Positions 25,362-32,985 of a stretch of DNA of 64,000 nucleotides are shown here, in pieces. The notes under the pieces are model-generated. The model did no database searches. It was not told where the DNA came from and was given only the letters and a program-made list of their open reading frames with translations. Each line of letters starts with the position of its first letter. The first letter of the stretch is position 1. A program made the translations under genes and the position numbers. Source of the stretch: DATDVC01 sp964601125 (lineage in GTDB: Bacteria > Patescibacteriota > Minisyncoccia > Phycocordibacterales > WO2-35-19); NCBI GenBank assembly GCA_964601125.1, contig CAZRKB010000002.1, forward strand, positions 4,353 through 68,352. Reading direction: 5' to 3'.

Positions 25362-26512
25362 CGAGTATCTTTTTTGGGTACAAACAGGGTCCCAAGTAGG
25401 GCAAACCCTGCTAAGAAGTAGAAAGAAGTAGAGTAGGAAAACCAAAAAACTATTGGCAACGCTACTACTGGCGCTGCTATGAGTGAAAATGGGCGAGCCA
25501 TGCGGAATATACTGATAAGTCCCGTGTCGTCCTCCTTTACATGTTTAAAGAAATAACTTTCGCTTGATATTTCAACCAAACTGGCTCCTATGCGAGTGAC
25601 GAATAATATGCTGGCCCAAACTGCGAACATTGGTAATTTGATTAGTGGAATCAGGGCGGTTGAAACAGCCATTATTATGAAGCCTGTGGTCAAGATTTCT
25701 TTCTCTCCAAATTTTTTGTCTCCTAAAAGTCCTGCGGGCAATTCGAAAATAAGGTAGGGAATAAGCATGATGGTAAAAATAATTCCGATTTTGTCCCAAT
25801 CAAAACCTATCTCGCGATTTAAAAGAAGGGGGAGATAAATAAGCATCCAAGCAAAGTAAAACTGCAAGCTAAACTGTGCTCCGATTGCGCGAGCCTTATC
25901 TCCGTGTTTTTTTAATGATTTTAATGTTTCTATAAAGCTTCCGTTGATGGGGCTTGCTCTTTGGGTGTTTTTAAAAAAAATAACTCCTATAATAATCAGC
26001 GGCAAGAGCGCCAAAGCTGACAAATAATATACGCTACTAAAATCATTATTTTTTACCAAGAAAGAAAGAGCTATGGGGGAGAGAACCCAAGCAACATTTT
26101 GTGTTGTAAGAAATATACCCCGGTTGCTGCCTGTAATATTCTCTTTTTTTGTTTCTGCCTCTAAACTCAGGTCGAGGGAGAGGTATAGTATTGATTCTGC
26201 TGATTGATGTAGTAAAAAGGCCAAGAATATAAAATAAGCTAGGGTAAAATTACCCATACTAAATACTGCAAACATTTCAAGTGTGGCAAAGAATGCAAGT
26301 ACGATCTTATTTCCGAATTTACGCAAAATAAATGGAGCCAAAATCAAACTGCCGATACTTAGAGAAGAACCCAATACATAAAGCAGGCTAATTCCTTTGT
26401 CCCCGATGAATTGTTTAAGTAGGGAAGAGTTTACGTAAGCGACAGAGGCGTAATGCACGGCAAGTAAAAACCCTCCAGCATAGACTGCCCAAATTCGTTT
26501 ACCTAAATTCAT
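25358..26512 (-). CDS. Major facilitator superfamily transporter
   Basis: The 384-aa protein has about 12 predicted membrane helices in two halves. Motifs include FILRKFGNKIVLAFFAT and PAGLLGDKKFGEKEILTTGF, which corresponds to the MFS loop 8-9 motif (GxLxDxxxR-like). No lipidation or signal peptide is seen. The substrate cannot be assigned; many such CPR transporters are annotated only at superfamily level. Confidence 0.85.
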   Translation of the reverse strand: MNLGKRIWAVYAGGFLLAVHYASVAYVNSSLLKQFIGDKGISLLYVLGSSLSIGSLILAPFILRKFGNKIVLAFFATLEMFAVFSMGNFTLAYFIFLAFLLHQSAESILYLSLDLSLEAETKKENITGSNRGIFLTTQNVAWVLSPIALSFLVKNNDFSSVYYLSALALLPLIIIGVIFFKNTQRASPINGSFIETLKSLKKHGDKARAIGAQFSLQFYFAWMLIYLPLLLNREIGFDWDKIGIIFTIMLIPYLIFELPAGLLGDKKFGEKEILTTGFIIMAVSTALIPLIKLPMFAVWASILFVTRIGASLVEISSESYFFKHVKEDDTGLISIFRMARPFSLIAAPVVALPIVFWFSYSTSFYFLAGFALLGTLFVPKKDTR

Positions 26513-26561
26513 AAGTACTAATTGTACTTTAGAATAGCAGAAACTAAAAACCCCATAATTA

Positions 26562-26604
26562 ACCCCACCCTCGCTTCGCTCGCCCTCCCCTTGTCAGGGG
26601 AGGG
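26562..26604. repeat. Palindromic element, left copy beside DUF559 gene
   Basis: ACCCCACCC, a spacer, then the palindrome CCCTCCCC-TTGTCA-GGGGAGGG (26583-26604). Its reverse complement, with a different spacer, is at 26998-27043. Confidence 0.75.
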
Positions 26605-26628
26605 AAAACCGCGATACTCTAGAGTATA

Positions 26629-26979
26629 ATGATCAGACTTCACAACATACAAAGATTGCTTGAACGCAGAAAAGAATTAAGAAAAAATCCGACTCCCCAA
26701 GAAGAAAAATTGTGGTGGTATTTGAAAGACAAAAGACTAGGAATTAAGTTTAGAAGGCAACACGGTATAGGAGGATATATCGTTGATTTCTATTGCAAAG
26801 AAAAAAACTTAATAATTGAGCTAGATGGGCAGGTACACAGCAAGAAAGAAGCAAAAGAATACGATTTAGTTAGAGACAGATTTCTCAGAGAACTTGGTTT
26901 TAAAATTTTGAGATTTAAAAATTCAGAGATTGAAGAAAATGTTGAGGAAGTACTGAAGAAAATAAAAACTTTTTTATAG
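26629..26979 (+). CDS. DUF559 endonuclease-like protein
   Basis: The 116-aa product matches DUF559, a PD-(D/E)XK-like family related to very-short-patch repair nucleases: NPTPQEEKLWWYLKDKRLG, FRRQHGIGGYIVDFYC, LIIELDGQVH and FLRELGFKILRFKNSEI. The catalytic D and E/D-x-x residues are in VDFYC and IELDGQ. It is full length for the family. The gene is bracketed by inverted GC-rich palindromes (26562-26604 and 26998-27043), which suggests a mobile unit. Confidence 0.9.
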   Translation: MIRLHNIQRLLERRKELRKNPTPQEEKLWWYLKDKRLGIKFRRQHGIGGYIVDFYCKEKNLIIELDGQVHSKKEAKEYDLVRDRFLRELGFKILRFKNSEIEENVEEVLKKIKTFL

Positions 26980-26997
26980 AGTGTATGCTCGCGCCTT

Positions 26998-27043
26998 CCC
27001 TCCCCTGACAAGGGGAGGGTGCCCGTAATCGGGCGGGTGGGGT
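26998..27043. repeat. Palindromic element, right copy beside DUF559 gene
   Basis: CCCTCCCC-TGACAA-GGGGAGGG (26998-27019), a GCCCGTAATCGGGC hairpin, then GGGTGGGGT. It is the inverse of the copy at 26562-26604. Confidence 0.75.
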
Positions 27044-27044
27044 T

Positions 27045-27082
27045 TAAAAACAAATTGGCGCGAACAGAGATGTTCGCGCCAA
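27045..27082 (-). terminator. Intrinsic terminator of the 27116-27565 gene
   Basis: TTGGCGCGAACA (27055-27066) pairs with TGTTCGCGCCAA (27071-27082), loop GAGA; on the minus strand TTTGTTTTT follows. Confidence 0.85.
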
Positions 27083-27115
27083 TCACATTGTGTACATCGC
27101 TACCCGCTTCTTGTT

Positions 27116-27565
27116 TTAGAGCTTTGCTCTCGATGACTCGAAAAACTCCGAATCATCATCTAGTGGCGGATCTCCACGAAGTTGGATACCTTGCTTCTGC
27201 CGTTGCCGGAGCGCAAGGCGCTCTCGAATTGGCTTTGTGGCAAACTGCCACCGTGTTACAACCATCCCACCCCATTTCCTGATCGTGCCGTTGCCTGCGT
27301 AGAATGCAATGTTCAACGCCGCAAGAAAGAAGATTATGGTGCTGAATGTGTATCGGAGGAAGTACTGGGTTGCCTCCGATTCAACCAACGGAATCAATTC
27401 GTTGCCGTTTTTTACTGGGCTAGCCCAGGTCAGGTCGGCGAACTGGTCGTTGACCCAATAGATCAATTCGTCATGAAAATCGACGAACTCTCCATTGGTT
27501 GGGACCGTTGAGATCCCGAAAACCGCAAGCCAAAGGCTCACGACAAGCAGATTAAACTTTTTCAT
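27116..27565 (-). CDS. Exported single-TM protein (SD-led), unknown
   Basis: The 149-aa product has a signal peptide (MKKFNLLVVSLWLAVFGIST), an external stretch, one membrane helix (about 72-90, FSTIIFFLAALNIAFYAG) and a basic cytoplasmic tail rich in Arg/Gln. No family is recognised. TAGGAGG lies 5 bases before ATG, and a near-consensus promoter and a strong terminator frame the gene. GC-rich codons set it apart from the flanking RNase J gene. Confidence 0.7.
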   Translation of the reverse strand: MKKFNLLVVSLWLAVFGISTVPTNGEFVDFHDELIYWVNDQFADLTWASPVKNGNELIPLVESEATQYFLRYTFSTIIFFLAALNIAFYAGNGTIRKWGGMVVTRWQFATKPIRERLALRQRQKQGIQLRGDPPLDDDSEFFESSRAKL

Positions 27566-27582
27566 CGAACCTCCTACCTTAG

Positions 27583-27611
27583 ATTATAGCAAATATAGGA
27601 TATAAAGTCAA
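27583..27611 (-). promoter_or_regulatory. Near-consensus sigma-70 promoter
   Basis: On the minus strand TTGACT (27611-27606), 17 bp, TATAAT (27588-27583), then a short leader with TAGGAGG. Confidence 0.85.
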
Positions 27612-27652
27612 TAGTAAAAATATGGCTTAAAATAATGGTCTGTCCTGGTTTT

Positions 27653-27700
27653 CCCTCCCCTGAACAAGGAGAGGGTCGAGCGGAGCGAGGGGTGGGGTTT
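27653..27700. repeat. Third GC-rich palindromic element
   Basis: CCCTCCCC-TGAACAAGGAGAGGG followed by TCGAGCGGAGCGAGG and GGTGGGGTTTTT. It resembles the right DUF559-flanking copy and abuts the 3' end of the RNase J gene. Confidence 0.65.
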
Positions 27701-29578
27701 TTACACCCCCAAGACGACTGGAATTACAATCGGATGTTTTGCTGTTTTTTGGAAGAGGAAACGGCCAACGGCATCCGAAACATTATTTTTAATGAGATCG
27801 AAGTTGATCGGATTCATACCGCGTGTCGTCTCCTCAACATTCTTTTTGATGATAAGGCGAGTCTGGTTTAGAAGATCTTGTGATTCGCGAAGGTAAATAA
27901 ACCCTCTTGATATAAGATCAGGAGATTTACGGAGCCTGCCTGTCTTTAAGTCTAAAATGGCTACAATTACAAACATGCCATCATCAGCGAGCATTTTCCT
28001 GTCTCTGAGTACAACTTCCTGCACGTCGCCGATAGCGAAACCATCAACTGTGACCAAATCGCTCGGAGCTTTTTCCTTAAGTATTTTTATTTTCTGGCCA
28101 TTGTCATAAATTTCTACGACTGAACCGTTGTCTGGTATTACGACGTTTTCTTTCGGTGTCCCTAAAGATTGAGAAAGTTCAGCGTGTTGGCATAGCATGT
28201 AGTGATTGCCGTGGACGGGCATGAAGAATTTATATTTTATGTGTTGATGTATCCACTTTAGCTCGTCTCTGTTACCGTGTCCTGACGCGTGAATATCAGA
28301 GTCAAGGTAAGTCACCACTTTGGCTTCAGATCGATAGAGGTTATCTTTTAACTTAACGATTGCCTTATGGTTTGTGGGAATAATCGACGATGATAACAGG
28401 ATCGTGTCTGTTGGCTTAAGCCGAACATGCTTGTGGGTCTTGTTTGCTATACGCATAAGAGCGGCAAACTCTTCACCCTGAGCGCCAGTTACCAGCATCA
28501 CTATCCTGTCTGGCGGGTAGTTTTCTATTTCTTCTATCGGGATAACATTTTTGATTTCAGCGAGTTTGAGCTGCTTGATTATCTCAAGGTTGGTTTTCAT
28601 GCTCCTGCCCTCAACCGCGATTTTTTTGTTGTATTTTTCAGCAGTTTTTATGATTGAAATTATTCTTTCTACCTGAGAAGCAAATGTGCCGATAATAAGG
28701 CGTGCCTTCGTTTCTTTTATAAATCGCTCTATGTTTTCGGCGACCACATTTTCTGAAAGCGAGAAGCCTTGTTTCTCTATACTGGTAGAGTCCATAGTAA
28801 GCAGAAGCACATTCATGTCTTTAAATCTTTCATACTGCCTCTCTTCTTCCTCAGTTGGCACTCCTTTTACATTGTCCACTCTGACATCCTCAATAAAAAC
28901 AATATTGCCAAAAGGTGTTTCGATAATGAGCCCCATGGAATCAGGGATGGTGTGAGAAATGGGGAATGTAGATACTTTTATTTTGCCGCAAATAATTTTT
29001 TCATCACCCTCTATAACTTTTATGTCGAGCGGCTTTAGATGAGGGAATTCTTCCTGCCTTTTTTTGATCATTATGGCTCCAAATTGTCTGGTGTAGACTG
29101 TCGGGTAGCCTATGCGGTCCATGATATAAGGCACGCCGCCTATGTGATCTAGGTGTCCATGAGTTATAAACAGCCCCCGGATTTTATCCTGCCTCTCTTC
29201 CAAATATCTTGTATTTGGCAATATATAGTCAATGCCTGGAGAGTCTTCGTCTTTAAATTGAAAACCTGCGTCTACTATTATGATATCGTCACCGATTTCT
29301 ATGGCTGTCATGTTTCGCCCGATCTCTTCTACTCCACCTAGTGGTACAATGCGTATGTTTTCGCCAACCCCGGGTATTACGGCTGATTCTTTGGTTTTCG
29401 TTTGGTTTTCTTTGGTTGGGCCTGTTTTGCGCTGGCCAGCAAATCTGCTACTTCTGTTTACAAAGCGTTTACGCGGAAAACTAGAAACACTTTTTCTTGG
29501 CGTTGAAGTTTTTTTATTAACGGTGCTTTCAGTTGCATGAAAGCTTCTTATAACTCGATGTCTATTATTTTCAGGCAT
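27701..29578 (-). CDS. Ribonuclease J
   Basis: The 625-aa protein is a metallo-beta-lactamase/beta-CASP RNase: GGVEEIGRNMT, the HGHLDHIGG metal motif, later DSDIHASGHG and HGNHYML, and a C-terminal domain. RNase J carries out 5'-3' exonucleolytic and endonucleolytic RNA decay and rRNA maturation. It has a basic, Ser/Arg-rich N-terminal extension of about 70 residues absent from B. subtilis RNase J1. The stop codon is adjacent to the palindromic repeat. Its 5' exonuclease activity is relevant here given the many predicted leaderless mRNAs. Confidence 0.95.
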   Translation of the reverse strand: MPENNRHRVIRSFHATESTVNKKTSTPRKSVSSFPRKRFVNRSSRFAGQRKTGPTKENQTKTKESAVIPGVGENIRIVPLGGVEEIGRNMTAIEIGDDIIIVDAGFQFKDEDSPGIDYILPNTRYLEERQDKIRGLFITHGHLDHIGGVPYIMDRIGYPTVYTRQFGAIMIKKRQEEFPHLKPLDIKVIEGDEKIICGKIKVSTFPISHTIPDSMGLIIETPFGNIVFIEDVRVDNVKGVPTEEEERQYERFKDMNVLLLTMDSTSIEKQGFSLSENVVAENIERFIKETKARLIIGTFASQVERIISIIKTAEKYNKKIAVEGRSMKTNLEIIKQLKLAEIKNVIPIEEIENYPPDRIVMLVTGAQGEEFAALMRIANKTHKHVRLKPTDTILLSSSIIPTNHKAIVKLKDNLYRSEAKVVTYLDSDIHASGHGNRDELKWIHQHIKYKFFMPVHGNHYMLCQHAELSQSLGTPKENVVIPDNGSVVEIYDNGQKIKILKEKAPSDLVTVDGFAIGDVQEVVLRDRKMLADDGMFVIVAILDLKTGRLRKSPDLISRGFIYLRESQDLLNQTRLIIKKNVEETTRGMNPINFDLIKNNVSDAVGRFLFQKTAKHPIVIPVVLGV

Positions 29579-29596
29579 TTTTTTATTTTAATAATT

Positions 29597-31351
29597 TTAA
29601 GTTGATTTTTCTGCGAAGATGCTCCAAACTTTGTCAGTTTCTATAAACCAGTTTTGTACTGAACCAAACCTCTCATTGGGAGAAGAAATGTTTTTAAGCG
29701 ACACATTATTGACTCTGGCCGGTTTAACATAAAGCAGGCTTGGAGAAAAAAGAAACACTGCCGGTAAATCATTTTTTATTTCCTGTACCACTTCTTCTCT
29801 TTTTGCAGCCTCCTCGTCTTTGTTTGTCCCTTCGCGTATCTCTTCAAGTAATTTATCCGTGGTTATGTTTGCATAAAGAGAAATATTTAATCCTGGGTCG
29901 TTTCTTTCAGAAGAGTGCCAAAAAGGGTACAAATCGCTCCTTTCATTTATAACTTCTCCAAACAAGAGAGCGTCATATTTTCTACCTTTTATGATGTTTT
30001 GGCTCAAATCTCCAGCTTCGAATACTTTTATATCTACTCTTGCTCCAAGTTGCTCCCACGCATTTTTTAATATAGAAGCGGCATTTTTTAATTCAGGGGA
30101 GTCGGAGGTGGTGATCGCGAAACTGAGTAGTTCGGTGCCAGATTTAGTTTTTTTTGCCAGAACCCCGTCTTCGTTTATTTGCCAACCTTTTTCCTCGAGC
30201 ATTTTTTTAGCTTCCTCCAAGTCTCCCGCCGCCAATATTGGATTTGTTTCTATGTCGTTTGGTGTCGGACCGTTTAGAGGTTTGCCAAAACCGAATAAAA
30301 CCTCGTCGACTATTTTTTGCTTGGGTGCAGAAGTATTTAGAGCCTCACGAACTTCCTTGTTTACGAAAACGGCGGCAGCGTTTTGATTAAAAAAGAGTCC
30401 AAATACTCGTGGTAATGAAGTTTCTTTGGTCAAACCCACATCGATTTCTTTTGCTAAAGAGGGGCTTATGTTTATCATGCTATCAACAGATTTATCTTTG
30501 TATGCTCGGCGGAGCTCGTTTTCATTTTGGAAAAATTTTAAAGTTATAGATTTTATTTTTGGAGAACCCAAAGCGTATTTTTGGAAGGCCGAGAGAGTGA
30601 TGGATGTTGGTATACCGCCTCCGTTTCTCACCACTTTTTTTATCTGATAAGGCCCAGCGCCCACGGGGTTTATGTTAAACTCGCTGAAAGGAAATTCTTC
30701 TGAAGACGCTTTTTCCCAAATATGTTTCGGCAGTATCCCGACTGTTAGGGTTTCGAGAAAAGGGGCATATGGTTTACCTAAGGCAAATCTAACTTCTAAG
30801 TCGCTAATTTTTTCAGCTTGTACCCCAGACCAGCTTGCAGCTCTAGGACTTTTGACTACCGGGTCGTTGATTTTGTTTATTGTAAATATGACATCGTCTG
30901 CTGTAACTCTCGTGCCATCATGGAAAAGAGCATTTTGTTTTATGGTGAAATGGTATACAGTCCCATTCTCAAGCATTTCATATGATTCTGCTAAATCAGA
31001 TATCAAAGCTCCAGAATCGTCAAATTTTAAAAGTCCGGCGTACACTAAAGAAGAAATGTCTTTGTCAGTTTCAGAAATGGCCAAGATTGGATTTATGAAC
31101 CTAGGAGAGCCGACTAAGCCTTCGTTGAAAGAGCCCCCAAATCCCGGAACCTCGATCAGAAAAGTGTTGTTTACTTGGAACAGTAGAATTAAACCACTTA
31201 TAGAGGAAACGAGTGCAAAAATGAGAAAAAAAACTTTCTCGGCAGGGTTCATTTTTTTAACCACCCTTTCAATCTTTAAAATGATTCCGATGTGTCGAAA
31301 ATTTACAAACACTGCATTAAAAAGGGATGCTATTTTGTTGTCAGGTGTCAT
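29597..31351 (-). CDS. ABC transporter substrate-binding protein, family 5 (peptide type)
   Basis: The 584-aa protein has an N-terminal membrane anchor (about 39-58) in place of a lipobox and an SBP_bac_5 fold: LAESYEMLENGTVYHFTIKQ, ALFHDGTRVTADDVIFTI, and a late KRREEVVQEIKNDLPAVFLF-like segment. It would bind oligopeptides or similar ligands outside the cell. No permease or ATPase gene adjoins it, so its transporter must be encoded elsewhere or it has a different role. Confidence 0.88.
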   Translation of the reverse strand: MTPDNKIASLFNAVFVNFRHIGIILKIERVVKKMNPAEKVFFLIFALVSSISGLILLFQVNNTFLIEVPGFGGSFNEGLVGSPRFINPILAISETDKDISSLVYAGLLKFDDSGALISDLAESYEMLENGTVYHFTIKQNALFHDGTRVTADDVIFTINKINDPVVKSPRAASWSGVQAEKISDLEVRFALGKPYAPFLETLTVGILPKHIWEKASSEEFPFSEFNINPVGAGPYQIKKVVRNGGGIPTSITLSAFQKYALGSPKIKSITLKFFQNENELRRAYKDKSVDSMINISPSLAKEIDVGLTKETSLPRVFGLFFNQNAAAVFVNKEVREALNTSAPKQKIVDEVLFGFGKPLNGPTPNDIETNPILAAGDLEEAKKMLEEKGWQINEDGVLAKKTKSGTELLSFAITTSDSPELKNAASILKNAWEQLGARVDIKVFEAGDLSQNIIKGRKYDALLFGEVINERSDLYPFWHSSERNDPGLNISLYANITTDKLLEEIREGTNKDEEAAKREEVVQEIKNDLPAVFLFSPSLLYVKPARVNNVSLKNISSPNERFGSVQNWFIETDKVWSIFAEKST

Positions 31352-31391
31352 TATGGATTAATTTATGGGGAGGGAGTATCGAAGCTTGTTT

Positions 31392-31604
31392 TTAGTATAG
31401 CAAATTTACTATGGATGCTCCAACGAAAAGACAGGCTATAGCTATGGTGGTTCTAAAAATCCAAAGTTCCGGCCCGCGCCTGGTCCTCGGTGCGCTGTCC
31501 ATACCGCTACCTCCAAAAGCGCTACCAAGAGCACTTTCTGATTGTTGCATGAGCACAAGGGCGCAAAGCAAAACTCCCAATATTATTTGAATATAAGCTA
31601 TCAT
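31392..31604 (-). CDS. secG: Preprotein translocase subunit SecG
   Basis: The 70-aa protein has two membrane helices and the SecG core LVLMQQSESALGSAFGGSG, followed by RTRRGPELWIFRTTIAIA. SecG supports the SecYEG channel, needed for the many exported proteins here. Length is normal. Confidence 0.93.
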   Translation of the reverse strand: MIAYIQIILGVLLCALVLMQQSESALGSAFGGSGMDSAPRTRRGPELWIFRTTIAIACLFVGASIVNLLY

Positions 31605-31722
31605 TTACGTATCAATAAGGGTGTCTTATTGCAATAAAACAAAAAGACAACATTACGTTATGGATACAAGTGTAGCATATGTCCAACTTTTTGCAATCAT
31701 CAGCCTCCAATAGCTCTGACCA

Positions 31723-31750
31723 TTGACTTTTTTTGAACTATATGTAATAT
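31723..31750 (+). promoter_or_regulatory. Promoter of PEP-CTERM gene 1
   Basis: TTGACT (31723-31728), 16 bp, TAATAT (31745-31750). The start codon is 67 bases downstream, with a GGAGG site. Confidence 0.65.
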
Positions 31751-31817
31751 GGTCGGGTACCTAAAAGTTGACCAAAATCGACTTACGGGTGCTAATTCTG
31801 TTCTTTGTGGAGGATGC

Positions 31818-32399
31818 ATGAATCGCAAAACGATTCTTTCCAGCGCCCTGGCGCTTTTCTTTCTCGTTTTCACCCCGGCAACCATGTCGGCGGCGTACAT
31901 CACCGGGTCGGTGAACTTTGGTTCTCCGGTCGCCAATGTGATCATTCCTACGCTCGATACAGCCACTTTCGTAGGTGTGCCAAGCTTCACAGTGGTAACT
32001 CCTGGATCAGGTGATCTGGGGGCCTCGATTGGTGCCACGGGAGCGGCGCTCGCGATCCCCGGAAACGTTCCCATTGCGGGCTTTCTCACTTTTGATGGGT
32101 TTACCATTGATGTGAGCTCTTTCTCAGGTGCCACGGTGTGGACGATCACGTCTTTGCCGAATGGGACCGATATCGTTGGGCTTGGGTTCAACGGTATCGC
32201 AAAAAAGATTGGGTTCGATGACACGCCGGTTATCGGTACCATTTCCGCGCAGTATTCGAGTGGATACAACTCCACTCGGACTGTAGCCTGGTCGGGCAAC
32301 GTCGAGTCGGTGGTACCTGAACCGGCGACGCTGGCGATGGTTGGGTTGGCGCTGATTGGCGCGGGCCTCTACCACCGGCGACGCTGGCAGTTGCAGTAA
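31818..32399 (+). CDS. PEP-CTERM-type exported protein 1
   Basis: The 193-aa product has a signal peptide (MNRKTILSSALALFFLVF, cleavage near TMSAA), a beta-rich Gly/Ser/Thr body and a C-terminal PEP-CTERM-like tripartite tail: VPEP, a hydrophobic helix (ATLAMVGLALIGAGLY) and HRRRW. In other phyla such proteins are sorted and cleaved by exosortase. No exosortase lies in this window. I chose ATG 31818 for its GGAGG 4 bases upstream. Promoter, SD and terminator are all private to the gene, and its GC is far above the neighbours, so acquisition by transfer is likely. Confidence 0.8.
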   Translation: MNRKTILSSALALFFLVFTPATMSAAYITGSVNFGSPVANVIIPTLDTATFVGVPSFTVVTPGSGDLGASIGATGAALAIPGNVPIAGFLTFDGFTIDVSSFSGATVWTITSLPNGTDIVGLGFNGIAKKIGFDDTPVIGTISAQYSSGYNSTRTVAWSGNVESVVPEPATLAMVGLALIGAGLYHRRRWQLQ

Positions 32400-32419
32400 C
32401 GCCTCGTCTGCTTTCCGTA

Positions 32420-32453
32420 AGGGCGGCTCTTCTTGAGCCGCCCTTTCTTTTTC
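32420..32453 (+). terminator. Intrinsic terminator
   Basis: AAGGGCGGCTC (32420-32430) pairs with GAGCCGCCCTT (32436-32446), followed by TCTTTTT. Confidence 0.88.
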
Positions 32454-32454
32454 T

Positions 32455-32481
32455 TGCAATCGTAAGAAAATATACTATAAT
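32455..32481 (+). promoter_or_regulatory. groES promoter
   Basis: TTGCAA (32455-32460), 15 bp, TATAAT (32476-32481). No CIRCE-type inverted repeat (TTAGCACTC/GAGTGCTAA) is seen before groES. Confidence 0.6.
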
Positions 32482-32517
32482 ACGGGCGCATTATTAGCTG
32501 AGCTATGTTTAAATTTT

Positions 32518-32913
32518 ATGAAAAAAAAATCAAAATCCAAATCAGCAAAAAAGAGTGGGGGCAAAAGTAAAGCTAGTGCAAAGAATTTTAGTATGAAAAA
32601 AGAAAATGTGAAAAGTAACTCAAGAATAATTCCTTTGGGTGACAGAGTTCTTCTTAAGCCTTTATCTGCAGAAGAAACAAGCACGACTGCTTCCGGAATC
32701 ATAATCCCAGACACTGTAAGCAAGGAAAAGCCGGAACAGGGCAGAGTAATAGCTGTAGGTGAGGGTAAAATGGACAATGGCAAAAGGGTGCCTCTTTCGG
32801 TAAAAGTTGGAGATAGGGTGGTATTTTCAAGGTATGGATATGATGAAGTAAAGCTTGAAGGCGAGGAATATTATATTTTAAAGGAGGATAATATATTGGC
32901 AGTTATTAATTAA
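32518..32913 (+). CDS. groES: Co-chaperonin GroES with Lys/Ser-rich N-terminal extension
   Basis: GroES caps the GroEL folding chamber. The core (about 37-131) carries IIPLGDRVLLKPL, a mobile loop TTASGIIIPDT and GDRVVFSRYGYDEVKLEGEEYYIL. The core is preceded by about 35 residues that are almost wholly Lys, Ser, Ala and Gly, not seen in typical 97-aa GroES. An internal ATG at 32593 would remove most of it; the promoter position fits either start. groEL follows after 72 bases. Confidence 0.93.
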   Translation: MKKKSKSKSAKKSGGKSKASAKNFSMKKENVKSNSRIIPLGDRVLLKPLSAEETSTTASGIIIPDTVSKEKPEQGRVIAVGEGKMDNGKRVPLSVKVGDRVVFSRYGYDEVKLEGEEYYILKEDNILAVIN

Positions 32914-32985
32914 TTCAAATCTAAAATCTTATATCTCAAATCTGGAAGATAGAAAATTTTGAGATTTAAATTTTGACTTAAAATT

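Noticed and set aside
30672..31361. 229-aa plus-strand ORF opposite the solute-binding protein gene
   Set aside because: Antisense shadow of a clear SBP_bac_5 gene; no start signal or family.
32461..32517. CIRCE element before groES
   Set aside because: No TTAGCACTC-N9-GAGTGCTAA or close variant was found.
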